NCBI RefSeq assembly: GCF_000485595.1
Contig: NW_014577539.1
Span: forward strand, 141,710-178,108
Reading direction: 5' to 3'
Source of the DNA: Priapulus caudatus
Taxonomy: Eukaryota > Priapulida > Priapulimorpha > Priapulimorphida > Priapulidae
Length of the DNA stretch: 36,399 nucleotides
Of the stretch, positions 1 through 14,135 are shown piece by piece. The notes under the pieces were generated by a model that searched no databases, had not been told where the DNA came from, and was given only the letters and a program-made list of their open reading frames with translations. The number at the start of each line of letters is the position of its first letter. Position 1 is the stretch's first letter. The translations under genes were made by a program, and so were the position numbers.

Positions 1-128
<128 letters not shown>

Positions 129-154
129 ACAATTGTTTGCTTCGTTCACCACAG

Positions 155-318
155 ATGACGAATGTCAAAGGTCAGCGGAATGTGACGAGGAGATAGGCCT
201 GTGCTGCCAGCTGCGCAAGCGGCACCGTGGCAAGCCGCGCAAGATCTGCGATTACTACCGGGGTCACAAAGAAGTGTGCATAGGCTTTCGAGATAACAAC
301 TGGATCTGGAGCTTCTGA
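155..318 (+). CDS. Terminal exon of a small cysteine-rich secreted-type peptide (partial)
   Basis: An acceptor (TTCACCACAG) ends at 154. The open frame starts DECQRSAECDEE and runs to TGA at 316-318, about 54 residues. The exon begins in phase 1, so earlier exons, presumably including a signal peptide, lie before position 1. Six cysteines are visible in the order C-x5-C-x6-CC-x13-C-x9-C, with a very basic stretch (RKRHRGKPRK) after the CC pair and an aromatic tail ending NWIWSF. The CC pair and spacing resemble the colipase/Dickkopf/prokineticin-like disulfide fold; that is an inference from spacing only. The likely role is a secreted ligand or inhibitor, but I do not recognise the exact family. 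A broken copy sits at 13966-14135, again upstream of a trypsin gene. Confidence 0.6.
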
Positions 319-785
319 GATATCGCGCCTCGCCCGTGCGTTCTAACCAGCAATCGTAGACGGAAAAGAAATACGATAGCGTGTATATGACGTGGCGTAA
401 ACCATATTCCACTCTAATTCTATTATACCGAGATGAAGTAGGCAGCGTAGCGTTGATTAACATAGTGTTTGCAGTAATTAATGTTTACGAATTTACGCAA
501 AGGATTTTACGCATATTTTCGAGATATGAAAAGCAATATTCTAGACGTGAATGTCTTTCACTTTATGTGTTTGTTTATAGCTATTTCGTGTGTACCTCTG
601 TTTTCCCGAATATACTTTCGCCTAGCAGTCTTGGTTCTTCCCTTTCCAATTTCCATGTCCTTCCATTTTAAGCTATCCGATTGAAGCGCAACTTCATAGT
701 GCTATATAAAACAACGTTGCGTCCGATACGTCACTGGAAAGCTTACGCGATATTAATTAATAATTCTATAAGACAATGGAACTCG

Positions 786-833
<48 letters not shown>

Positions 834-910
834 ACTATCACTGGATTGCTTTCATCATTCCTATGCCAGTGTAGATATACTTGTTTAATAAAGCGATTTA
901 TAGTGGATAG
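319..910 (+). other. 3' UTR of the Cys-rich gene with poly(A) signal
   Basis: Non-coding sequence follows the TGA. It contains a pure TA microsatellite at 789-829 and an AATAAA hexamer at 887-892, the best candidate poly(A) signal for the Cys-rich transcript. In the second unit (near 14706) the hexamer has lost one A, consistent with the pervasive indels there. Confidence 0.5.
789..829. repeat. (TA)n microsatellite
   Basis: A perfect TA tract of about 40 bp inside the presumed 3' UTR. The copy near 14622-14657 is interrupted. Confidence 0.95.
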
Positions 911-1231
911 TGAAAGACCCTGCGTTTACTTAACTGTTAAGTAAGTAACCCAATCGCAAACAAGTGCGACATCGCACATTTTCACGTAAACGCATGATGT
1001 CCTGCTAAAGGGTGTTCAAACTTTGCCAATAGTGTAGTCTACCGCTTCACAAATGTTCGCTGTTTACTCACGTATTGTAACGAAAAAGTGTCGCCATCTT
1101 CTTATAAAGTTGTGTTAAAAATCGCATCACGCAAACGTTAACTATGTGTGTAAATCTAGCGAAGTGCATGTGTAAAGACTGACAGTATCGATCAAACCCA
1201 GACCTGAACAGCTAATTATGTATGATTACAC

Positions 1232-1269
1232 CAGGAGTGGATAATGGAGATCTCTATTAACCACTCCTG
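1232..1269. repeat. 38-bp near-perfect palindrome flanked by 7-bp direct repeats
   Basis: CAGGAGTGG at the left end pairs with CCACTCCTG at the right end, with GAGATCTC at the centre; 17 of 19 base pairs match. Identical ATTACAC heptamers flank it at 1225-1231 and 1270-1276. This looks like a tiny foldback element with its target-site duplication, or the joined ends left by a lost transposon. A degraded copy lies at about 15073-15111. Confidence 0.75.
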
Positions 1270-1664
1270 ATTACACTATATTCTCATTCCACGTGTAGAT
1301 TGGATTTTAAGTTAGAATATATCACCTCTATGCTTAATGAGGCTGCGATTGCAATATGTCACCATGAATATTACTAATGCAAATAAAGAGCAACTTACAT
1401 AGCGTTGAACTGAGTGCTTAAAACGAGAGGCACTGAATCTGTTAGCTGGAATGGACTAATTCTTGAAAGTGTATCATAACAAAAATAGAATTGATACCGT
1501 GTGTCCTCAAATCCGTTATAGAAATCTTTCACTCCATTTGTCGAAAAATTACATTATAAAGTAATAAATATGAGCATTCTTCATATACGGTGCTATATTG
1601 CACATTATTCCGTTGTATTAGCTCAGTGTCATGTGCATAATCTAATCAAAGCACATATAGGTAT

Positions 1665-1715
1665 ACATATATATATATATATCTACAATCTCTATCTATT
1701 ATGTACCGTTATAGT

Positions 1716-1750
<35 letters not shown>

Positions 1751-1758
1751 TATGATAT
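1665..1758. repeat. TA-rich microsatellite cluster
   Basis: Several TA runs broken by short non-TA words, followed about 90 bp later by a TGCA tetranucleotide run (1849-1866). The equivalent in the second unit lies near 15509-15604. Confidence 0.9.
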
Positions 1759-3798
1759 ATATAACCACTACAGAATATCATCTGCGAGCGTGTGCGTTAG
1801 CGCGAAGGATACCGATCTCGATTTTAGTAAGTGTTTGCAAGAATACAGTGCATGCATGCATGCATAAAACACATTTTACGGAATCAAATATGGCGCTAAC
1901 AACGTGATATGAGGACAAGGCGGCCTATAATGCGTTCTCGTGCGTTTTTCGCAACATAGTCACTAGAGCATTGAAAAGTTGAAGATTTAATGTTTTCGTA
2001 TTTCCACTTAATAATTTCGTGTTTTTCCCCGTTTTTTCGAGTTTAATGTTTCTGGTATCGGTAGTCGTGGCGTCCGTCGCCGGTCAGTGAAGCTATTAAC
2101 GACAAATAGTATAAACAAATACATCGTTAGAACCTGCTGGTCCATAATAATACTACTAATAAAAGTAAATACTGAAGTGGTGCGACTGAGTGCATGCGAT
2201 TTACAGTTGATTGTTTTCCTTTAAATCGCAATTATAACGCGCGATATACACAGCCGTGTGAATTATTTGCTTAAATTTACTCAGATATTTCCTAACGTTC
2301 CTTCTGCTAGGAAGTCATTTTGTAAGACGTACGCATTTGTAAGAATGAGTGCGTGAGTCATAATAAGCCAGGTTAACACGTAAAAGTCGCAAAACTTGAA
2401 CTTATCTTGAAAAGCACATACAATGAGGGTAAATAATTCTCCACGAACCCATAGAAACGATTTTTGAAATTCACATGTTATATTTGTCCAAGTAGCTTTG
2501 ATGAGTACTTAGTTTCTAAACAGCGGCATGTCAAGTCTTGCGCGTTTCACTCGCATCTCTGTGATTATCACATCGTGAGTGACAGAGTGTTCATGCTAAA
2601 AAATCGCAGTTGATGTATCCTTAGTCATGTATTTGTAAGGTACACTACTGGTTGCTGACAAAAAATATTTGTTCGAAAATGTAGCGTGCGTATGTTGCTC
2701 CCTTTCCCATTTAACTTGAATCAAAACATATGAGTTATTTTCGTCAAATTACCGCAAACCTTGAATACTATCGCGACATCTATTCATGACATAATATATC
2801 ATGTTTACATGACAGATACACGTGTACAGAATGACGAACACGAGGTCATGCGAAACCGACTTTACTAAAAAAAAAACTACGCTTGACTTTTAAGTTTTGT
2901 TCAAAATAAAAACTGAAAATTTGACGAAAGTATTGTGTCGGCAAGCCTTACTATAAAATCACCAAGGCAAATAAAAATGAGGACACACAAAACACCTGGA
3001 TATGGGGCAGTGATGCTGAGAACAAAGTCAGTACCTACTCCTGTATATATTGAAAATACTATTATTGGAAATACTACTATTGAAAATGCGGCACGGAGCC
3101 TAATTCGTTCGAGAAGCGTCGCTGGTAGGCGATGTTCCGTATGTAGTGATGTCCCAAACTTACATTTCTCAGTAAACTGAGAGAGCTAGCAAAACGAAGT
3201 TGTACGTGATCTTGCTCAAGACTGTTGATTAAATAAAAGATGATATCAAGCACCAGCTTGCATGGTATACATGGCAAAGCGAATAACATCACATCAAAGC
3301 TTTGAAATTATCAATCGACCTCTCGTTGAATATGGATCTATCTATCTCGTTATGGTTCGGGATGATATGATACTATGCGTTTATCTGACAGTCTGGTATA
3401 ATTCCCACAGGCGGATATGTCGTCCAAATACTAGACCATGTGGGCACACATACCCGTACATACTAGTCCTTCGTGTGCGTTTAGTATCTTATGAGTCCCA
3501 GTTGTAACTCGCAAAAGCATTATGTCAAAGAGAAAGCGCTCACGTCTTTAGAGATAGAATTTTAGGCAACTTTGAATATGAATACATTTTACATAGGTCA
3601 TCAGGCATATGGTACGCTTATTATTGCTATTTCTACGCAGCATAATAACGCCCTGTTAATACAACAAGATAATAATTATTTACAGAAATATAATATACCA
3701 GCTGTTTGATAGTATTGGTACACAAACAAACAAACAAATCGTGATCCTTGGAGTAACAACATGGGATATACTGGGATTAGATGCAGATAATAAAGGTG

Positions 3799-3805
3799 TA
3801 TATAA
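3799..3805 (+). promoter_or_regulatory. TATA box of trypsin gene A
   Basis: TATATAA lies 58 bp upstream of the start codon, inside a block AGATAATAAAGGTGTATATAAG. The block, with the same TATA-to-ATG distance, is conserved in gene B (TATA at 8841), and the TATA is present in copy A2 (17732). This supports a shared core promoter. The embedded GATA word may be a regulatory site; that is inference. Confidence 0.8.
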
Positions 3806-3856
3806 GCTTCGTAACAAGACAGTGTAGGCACTTGAGTTAGAGCACCAAAACCAACC

Positions 3857-6205
<2,349 letters not shown>

Positions 6206-7183
6206 AATGACTAAACCGACTCCAATGGACAAGACACGAATATGAATTTACAATATCACCTTATTCATTAGACACTTTAATCACGTTTTGGTTTACCTAC
6301 ATCTATTTTCGTCAGCTGATGTAATGATTTTGATGCCATCTGTGATGTAGTGAGATTCGCAGTTCGTTGAAAAGTTACAAATGTCAAAAAAATATTGATG
6401 TGATTGATGTAATTAATAAAAGTGATCGTGCAAAATTACACGAGTTGTTCTGAATATACATCTTATCGGCGAAAACACTCGAATTGAAATCCGGTATCGA
6501 AAATATTGATAATTAAGCGTAGCATTAGCGTCAAAATAAATTTATCATGGAGAATTCACACGTATATTTACGCTGCGATTGTTGTCGTGATTACATGATT
6601 AATAATGACGTTCGTGATTCCGCAATCGAACAATTCAGAATGACAAGAAAAAGAAAAAAATTATTAACAGCTTGCAGCGCTGACATGACATAATTGAAAT
6701 TTCTAAAACACAAACTATACACTATTCGCTTTAAACGTCGGGCTAGATTTTGGTCACGTATTTGTCTATTATTCCCTCTGTGCGTATGCTTAGAGAAGAT
6801 AAACGATGCCGTGTACGTTTACCATTCGGATGCTTTGCATAGACACGTTCCCACGCCAGCATGTCGTCGGTACAGCGATCCTAGTTCACAAATAGACGTC
6901 AAAGATTGCTTTGATAGATACGACTTTGAGCATTTTAGATTAATCTTCAAAATTTCAACTATCTAATATTTATTCAAATGCTACATTTTGTTCGTATTAG
7001 CTTGTTGTTCTGGGAGGGGGCAAAAACCTCGCCTGTATGGCTCTCTAACACCGAACCGATTTACATACTTAAAACGTAGGAAATATGTATCAACCAAGAA
7101 CTATTAACTTGTCAGTTTAAATATGCCTATCGATCTAATTTCAAAAAATAAAAGCTACGTCACTGTAATACGACAGCCAATGC
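6206..7183 (+). other. 3' UTR and downstream flank of trypsin A
   Basis: AATAAA at 6415-6420 is the likely poly(A) signal, giving a 3' UTR of about 230 bp. The rest is AT-rich with no convincing gene; a 90-codon open frame at 6694-6966 is not preserved in other copies. The flank is also present after A2 (20432-21520), after C (25893-26880) and in the second exact repeat. Confidence 0.7.
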
Positions 7184-7311
7184 ATGGATGGATAGATGGA
7201 TGGATAGATTGATGGAAGAACGGACGGACGGACGGACGGATGGATAGACGGATGGACGGACTGACGGACGAACGGACGGACAGAGGGATGGACGAAGAAA
7301 CGGACGGTACA
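7184..7311. repeat. GGAT/GGAC tetranucleotide array (short copy)
   Basis: Tandem GGAT units grade into GGAC units with a few TAGA variants. It occupies the same place in the unit as the much longer arrays at 21526-22450 and 26890-27240. Confidence 0.93.
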
Positions 7312-8337
7312 CACGTCACATTTCAACGGATATCACTAGAACTACAATATATATTGCTCTACACATTATGGTCAGTGACATTATTTTAAATAGAGTCCTT
7401 ACTCGTCGCAGTTGCTTGACATAAAAAATATATTTCGCTGTCTCACTTTTATGATTCTCAGGTGTCCCCTGCTGATGTGACTCTAATTAAATTTAATCTT
7501 TACCTATGGTAAGCGATGATAAAATGTGTCATGCGTGACATGTACAGCCGTGTGTCCAGCTTTTATCAAATTAGTGAAATAGTATGTTATTAAACTTGGA
7601 CTTTAAATTTTTGAAACGTAACCCTAGCTTGCGTAAGTTAATGTAAGGCATCTCTATCCAAAACTCCCCTGACATAGCAAATTTACTTTGAGCGTGACTG
7701 CGCGAAATCTCTGATCATACATAGTAACTGCGAAATAAACGTGTCTGTGCTGCAATCGCACTTTGAAAATACAAAACGCATACTACTCGCCGTAGCTGCT
7801 TGTCCAATATTTTTTAAATAAATTAAGTTTAAAGTTTCATTAAAATTATACTTATATACTTGGAGACATAGCTACATATCACTGTAATAATTTTGCGGTG
7901 CTTATACTCATTCAAGATCGTCCGAAGATTAGTAGATGAGTGTTAATTAATGTCTAGAATCTGCTAAATTGCATGTTATTTTGACGAGATTCTATTTTTA
8001 TTTAAGAAGGAACCTGCACACTTGACACTATCAACAATTGTTACCTATAGACGTTCATTTTCCGACGTAACTATCCTTGCTAGGTGTGTTGAAATGATAT
8101 ACTGTTATCTACCTCTAACTCAACATTCTATCTTGCCACCTGGTTAGGTTTGACGACCTATCTATCTTTCATTCTAGTTATGTATCTATTTGTCTCTCCA
8201 TAAATAATGTTTCGAGATAATATAATCTCTTGCCGTTAAGCTGGCAGTCTGGTCACATTCTCACGGGCGATTCTGTCATCCAAATAATAAAGCCTGGACA
8301 CACATATCTGTATTTTTTATGCGCGTTTAGCGACTAC
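7312..8337. other. Spacer between unit A and gene B
   Basis: No gene is seen from 7312 to about 8140. From about 8140 onward the sequence resembles the region upstream of gene A (from about 3320), marking where the B duplication begins. Confidence 0.6.
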
Positions 8338-8619
8338 CAGGGCCGTAGCTAGGAATTAATGTATAGGGGGCAAGATGAACGAGTGCTGAAGGCGCTCGCT
8401 TCAAGGGGGGTCTGGCGGCATGCCCCCAGAAAACTTTGAATTATAGAAGCGCTGAAATGCCATTTCGAGCCATTTCAGGTAGGTTACATACCTAGAAGTT
8501 TCCAAACGGTTAAGCGAGTATTTTCTAATCTTAAGTTCCCATTATTCTTCACTGGTTTTTTTTTTGGCGAGGGACAGCTGCCCTCCCTGCCACCCCCCCT
8601 CCTGCTAGCTACGGACCTG
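8338..8619. mobile_element. Miniature inverted-repeat (non-autonomous DNA) transposon
   Basis: The 282-bp element starts CAGGGCCGTAGCTAG and ends CTAGCTACGGACCTG; these are inverted repeats matching at 14 of 15 positions. ACTAC flanks it on both sides (8333-8337 and 8620-8624) as a short target-site duplication. It carries no transposase. A G-rich tract near the left end and a C-rich tract near the right suggest longer imperfect pairing. It interrupts the B upstream region relative to gene A, so it inserted after that duplication or was lost from A. The CAGGG terminus resembles hAT elements, but their duplication is normally 8 bp, so the superfamily is unresolved. Confidence 0.85.
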
Positions 8620-8840
8620 ACTACAAAAGCATAAACAATAGCAATTCTGCATTTAATGAAATGCTGCATTATTAATAACACTCACTATTATATCGCTTCG
8701 TTAATACGACAACATAATACTTAGATTTGAGGAATTACATTATACTATACAGGTGTTCATATTATCAGTACACAAAAAAAGAAATCGTGATGCAGTCGAA
8801 GTTAAAGCAATACTGAGATAAGATGTAGATAATAAAGGTG

Positions 8841-8847
8841 TATATAA
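8841..8847 (+). promoter_or_regulatory. TATA box of trypsin gene B
   Basis: TATATAA 58 bp upstream of the B start codon, the same spacing and context as gene A. This suggests B is, or recently was, transcribed. Confidence 0.75.
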
Positions 8848-8898
8848 GCTTGGTAACAATACAGCGTAGGCACTCGAGTTAGAGCACCAAAACCAACC

Positions 8899-9641
8899 AT
8901 GAAGCTTCTAGTTCTGCTAGCCGTCGTCTGCGCAGCCAGCGCCCATGCCCCGAGGTGGCCACGACTTCCTGAAGGTATGTCTCGTGTTATAACTATTGTT
9001 AGTTTCAGGATCTAACTAAACTCATGAGCTTAAATTGGCAAACTCATTTGTGTCATATTTTGTTTTCTAGATGGTTGTTTTTATTCTATATTATTTGTTC
9101 TGTGAGCGTGTGCGATAATTATCCATATTGTAAATTAACGGCGGAAACATCGTTGGCCGATTTAGCGAGGATTAAGTAATAATATGATAGTAAAAAACTA
9201 ACGTTTCAAAGATTCCGAAAGCAATGTGACTCTCTGCTTTAGGATGGGCTCCCCCGGACACGAAGATTGTTGGCGGCGAGAATGCGGACATTAAGGATTA
9301 GGCCTACCCATACCAGGTACTAGAGCCAAGTTCTTCTTGCTATGCCGCACACAAAAACTATATAACACATACTTTATTTCCAGTAGACTATACGTAAACT
9401 ATTTACATATTCCAATTGCGTTCTGTCTTACGACTATGTACGTCCAAGCTGACGCTCTCTAGTAAAAAATAGTATCGTTTAAGATAAATGACAAGAGTAG
9501 AATATAACATTATGTTGAAACTATTAGTCTGATATTTGAATCGTATTTTCAGATTGCTATGTACTATCGTGGAAACTTTAGATGTGGAGGCGCCAATATT
9601 GGCCGAAGCACCATTCTGACTGCTGCTCACTGCATCTCTGG
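8899..9641 (+). pseudogene. Trypsin gene B, exons 1-3 only, with in-frame stop
   Basis: Exons: 8899-8974, 9243-9316 and 9553-9641. Exon 1 encodes the same signal peptide as A. Exon 2 has the DTKIVGG activation site, but after ENADIKD a TAG at 9299-9301 ends the frame. Exon 2 is also 6 nt longer than in A, and the extra bases lie around this stop. Exon 3 is intact and encodes the His motif TAAHC with a GC donor at 9642. Similarity to A continues about 160 bp into intron 3, then stops near 9800; exons 4-7 do not follow. The sequence lacks the small indels of A2 and C, so the stop looks real, although an assembly error in the 6-nt stretch is possible. Its missing half may be the exons labelled D at 31198-32672. 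Confidence 0.8.
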
Positions 9642-9933
9642 GCGAGTGTTGTTTATTGTATATGTTCCATGTTCTTATATTCACGCAGACGCACATTCAC
9701 GCAACCGCTAGAAAATTTGGAAGTCAATCATATTTGTCATGATTAATTAGTTTTCTATATATCGCTGAATTTACCCAATACTGTGAACATCATAGAGATG
9801 TTTAGGTAAAAACATTTTCAATTCCGAATAATTTTTTTTACATATTATCTACGGCGCTGAACATCTGTATGCATGCCCGTCCAACAAACGAACACCGTTT
9901 CACATCCCCCCCTCTCCTATACACACAGGGTTC

Positions 9934-9939
9934 AACACA

Positions 9940-10000
<61 letters not shown>

Positions 10001-10342
10001 CACAAGCACACACACACACACACCACACACACACACATTACAACACAATGAACAACACACCCACACAACAACCACACCTGGGTTGGGTGGAGTGGTGGTT
10101 AGTCGATGCACAAACACACACACACACCACACACATACAACAGCACACACACACACACACGCACGCACGCAACGCACGCAACCAACACGTCACACACACA
10201 CGCGCACGCACGACATACGCCACCACACGCACGCAAGCGACCACGCACGCACGCACGCCACGCACGCACCACACGCCACACCACGCACCACACACATAAG
10301 CAACACACGCGCACGCACCGCACGCACGCACGCACGAAGGAA

Positions 10343-10375
<33 letters not shown>

Positions 10376-11228
10376 GCGCGCTGCGCGCAGAGAGAAAAAC
10401 AGCAAACAACGTACGCACACACGAGACACACACACATCACGACCGCCGAGAAAGAGAGCACACAAACACGTACGCACACAACACACACACACAAAGACAC
10501 ACACACGACACACACACACACACACGACACACACCACACACCACACACATCAAACAACACACACACATCACACACAACACACCACACAGCACACACACAT
10601 ATATATATATGATATATATAGATATATATATATGTATATATAATTTTACTAGACATACATACATATCATACACACCCGCAGCGCACGCACGCACGCCACG
10701 GACGCACAGCAGCGCGGACACACACACACAACAGAGATATAATCTATATATTCTATATATATATATACATACATACATGACACACAGCACGCACCACGCA
10801 CGCACGCACGCACGGCAGCGCACGCAGCACGCACACACACACAGATATATATATACTATATATTTATATATATATATATATATATACATTACATACAATA
10901 CATCACCACAGACATATATATAGTATATATATATACATACGTATACATACACACCACACACACACACACACCACACACACACACACACAACAGGCATAGG
11001 ACACACACACATAGGCACACACACACCACACACAGCAGCACACACACACACACAACACACACACACACACACGCAAGCACACACCAGCCCACTTACACAT
11101 AAGCACAGGACACACGCGCACGCACTCCAACGCACACAGACACACACCACAGCACACAGCAGCACACAACACATCCCTTCACACACACACACACACACCT
11201 ACACACACAGCCCACACAGACACACAGG
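9934..11228. repeat. CA-rich low-complexity mosaic (~1.3 kb)
   Basis: CA runs are mixed with CGCA runs and three TA-rich islands (about 10599-10642, 10737-10770, 10843-10930). All six frames give long Thr-His or Cys-Val open frames that are simply repeat translation. It begins where gene B similarity ends, inside its intron 3. Confidence 0.97.
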
Positions 11229-11230
11229 GA

Positions 11231-13790
11231 GAGACCGTTTATGCTTTATTTATGATTAAATTTGGGCCGTGCTTTTTATAGGCTCCCAAAAGAGAGGAAC
11301 CAAGAATTGGAGGGCTACCAAATGATGTACAGCTCTATATATTGCACTGTTCCAGGCATATAACCTCATATACTTGCATCGTTACTATATCCGAGGTCTT
11401 CGCGCACGGCAAGCAACAACATCACTCTATCCACAGATCAATATTGAAAACACTTGCTTTGATTGATTGATTGTTCCTCGATCGATCGATTGGATTGATT
11501 GGTGATTCGATCGAATGATCGATTAGGGTATAAAGCTGCTATACACTCATGATTTTTATTCTTCTACTGGTTTGGCCGAGAAAAGGTCGTATTTTTTTAT
11601 TCGTGAATGACCTCTTAGACCTTATCCTTTGGCCATACACGGCTAGAAATTTTTGCATAATACTCTGGCGATACTCATGTACTGATTATTGGAATAAGTA
11701 CTGTTCATTCGTAATCAAATGAATCGATCTCGGCGTAATCTATTCAACGCATCAAAGTCTGAATTATCAGAATAGCTCAAGAAGCCACCAATTTTTTTGC
11801 TGTTGTATCATATTTAAGCCCGAAACACAGTCAAAATTCTAACGACGAGGTTTTCATACACATTATGAGTGCATATCGCATTTTTAGAAATAATCGCCCA
11901 CGGATATACGACAGCTTCTGTCAAATCTCGATTGCACTGTGGATTGCGATGAATGTGTTTCTTGTGGCTCGCAACAAGCAAGGCAATAAAAAGTTTTGTT
12001 TTATGAGCGTATTGAATAACCTTTGACAATTGCCATTTTTTTCGCAAAATTCGTATTCGTTAAAAGTTCGAACATTTTATTAATGACTTGAAGCCGTGTG
12101 GATAAGTTGTCTATCGCATGATTCCAATACGCTTGATGCGAATTCAATGTGCGCGTAACGATTGCAGTGTGTATTTTACAGCCTTTACCACCTTTCATCG
12201 GACTGATTTCGATACTCGCACGATAAAACTATCTTATATTATAGCAATCAGGAGTCTAATCAATTAAAAATAATCTAATAGAACTTTCGCGAAATCCTGG
12301 CAAACTCGCTATGTATGTTTGCTAGTTTTGCATTGCTATCGAATTAGAGGGCTTTCAAAAACATTGCCTTATGCTTTCGGTTCACAGTTGTTGACAATGC
12401 ATTAATAAATTTCAAAAACGCACATTGTACGTTTGGATCGATATCTTCCCGATTTGTCATTGTTTTGTGAGACCAAAGATTTATGACACGGAATTAGTTT
12501 TGAATGATTAAGGGTAAGATTTGAGCTCAAGTTATCGAGTTAAAAAAACCACAATAAATCATAGGTAGCCTAAGGCAACTAAAAAAAAATGTGAATTTTG
12601 CCGGTTTCAGTCTGGTCTTACTCCTATTGACTAGACTCTGATAGCATGCGTAATCTGAGTATGTTCTCATTCTATATTTACCGTTTTAAAGCATACATAC
12701 GTACAATTACCGTTTCCCACATTTTTACGTTTAGCCTAAATCGAGTAGCCTTGTTATACGAATTATCTGATAATCGTAATTTTAAAGTAAATCGGTAGCC
12801 GTGTATCTATCATGAGAATATTGGTTATACGCCAACGTTTTTGATGAAATTTTAGCCGCTACTATTATCTGAACGGCGTAATCATATTTTAACATTTCTT
12901 TTTACATTTATCGTCATCTTAATTGTTATCTCTAATCGATTTGCATATCATTCTCTATCCATCGTACAAAATCTATGGTATAAGTTACTGTAATCGTGCC
13001 TATCGTCGAGTATATAAAATCAACAACGAAATAACACAGCAATAACAACAAACGAACAACAACCAACAAAACAACAACAACACAAACCAACACGACGGAA
13101 ACGACCGACCGATGACGGACGTCGGAGACAAAGACAACTTTGATAGGCAGGCGTCAAAAAACGGCAGACAAACACAGCATACTGTTCCAATGTTACGTAA
13201 AATACGTTGTAAAACGGTTTTCATGCAATGCGACTTTTCAGTCATGCAGTAATATCGCGGCACAGGTATTTTCAGCACATCGCGCTCTTCGTACGCAAGA
13301 TATTGATTCAGATCTAGCATGCAACGTGCAATATTCAAAGTGTAATTTCATTGAAGTAAGCGCAGAATTGAAAATGAAAATTGAAGTATTCATAGCCGGG
13401 CTCAGCCGCTGCGTGGCAAAACTCGCGGGCGTATAGTCATTTACTAGCTGCCGTGAAATATTAAGACCTATTATATCATCTGAAATAAGTACCTGTTCTA
13501 TGATTCTTCGACGTCATATAACCCCGTAGATGTTATGCTAAGTATACGCGATACGGGTATATACTATGTGAGAACCGAGGCGCTTTGTGTGTCAATGGTT
13601 ATAGATAAGCGAATGCATTATTTTCGACGTAACTACTTCGCGGAGACATTTTAATAACTTATATACATCGTAAGAGCAGCGCCTTAACCATTAACTAACC
13701 ATGGACCACGTGATGTCGTTTAACATGCGTATTTACAAACGACTTGTTTAATGACGTCGCGCGCGCATCGTGTTGTGGGGTGGGTGTAGC
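11231..13790. other. Gene-poor spacer upstream of the second unit
   Basis: AT-rich sequence. It includes a GATT/GATC run (11458-11526) and an AAC-rich stretch (about 13018-13095). Two overlapping minus-strand open frames (11814-12047 and 12001-12198) could be remnants of a single frame-shifted coding piece, but I recognise nothing in them. No RNA gene was seen. It may be intron of the Cys-rich gene whose exon follows. Confidence 0.5.
11458..11526. repeat. GATT/GATC degenerate tetranucleotide repeat
   Basis: Repeated TGATTGAT and CGATCGAT words. Confidence 0.8.
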
Positions 13791-13819
13791 TGTTGTGTGT
13801 GTTGTGTGTGTGTGTGGTG

Positions 13820-13892
<73 letters not shown>

Positions 13893-13937
13893 TGTGTGTA
13901 TGTGTGGTTGTAGTGTGTGTTGTGCGCGCGCGTGTGA
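13791..13937. repeat. (TG)n microsatellite with GG interruptions
   Basis: Equivalent to the tract at 1-128, directly before the second copy of the Cys-rich exon. Confidence 0.95.
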
Positions 13938-13965
13938 ACAATTGTTTGCCTTCGTTCACTCACAG

Positions 13966-14135
13966 CATGATCGAATGTCAAAGGTCAGGGCGAATAGTGA
14001 CGAAAGAATAGGACTGTGCTGCCAAGCTACGCAAGCGACACCCGAGGCAAGCACCGCGAAGCACTGCGAATTACTACCGGGGTACAAAGAAGTGTGCATA
14101 GGCCTTCGAGATAACAACTGATCTGGAGCTTCTGA
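13966..14135 (+). pseudogene. Second copy of Cys-rich terminal exon, frame broken
   Basis: The DNA aligns along its whole length with 155-318 and ends at the equivalent TGA (14133-14135). At least eight one- or two-base insertions and deletions break the frame, for example beside the acceptor, after GTCAG and before the final aromatic codons. The same kind of indel occurs in the flanking non-coding DNA, so these are as likely to be unpolished-read errors as real decay. Confidence 0.75.

Larger units (their letters stand above)
911..3790. other. Intergenic spacer between Cys-rich gene and trypsin A
   Basis: AT-rich sequence with no supportable gene; the few open frames are short and have no recognisable protein character. 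It contains a 38-bp palindrome (1232-1269), TA-rich tracts (1665-1758) and a TGCA run (1849-1866). Almost the entire spacer is repeated at 14136-17730 with scattered short indels, so it belongs to the duplicated unit. Confidence 0.7.

Noticed and set aside
1849-1866. TGCA run as a regulatory or CRISPR-like repeat
   Set aside because: A simple tetranucleotide microsatellite with no spacers.
6694-6966. 90-codon open frame downstream of trypsin A
   Set aside because: No recognisable motifs and not preserved in the equivalent flanks of A2 and C.
9838-11198. Long Thr-His and Cys-Val open frames
   Set aside because: They are translations of CA/TG repeats in all frames, with no protein character.
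11814-12198. Overlapping minus-strand open frames as a possible frame-shifted transposase or reverse transcriptase remnant
   Set aside because: No catalytic motif or family resemblance could be recognised; left as unexplained spacer.
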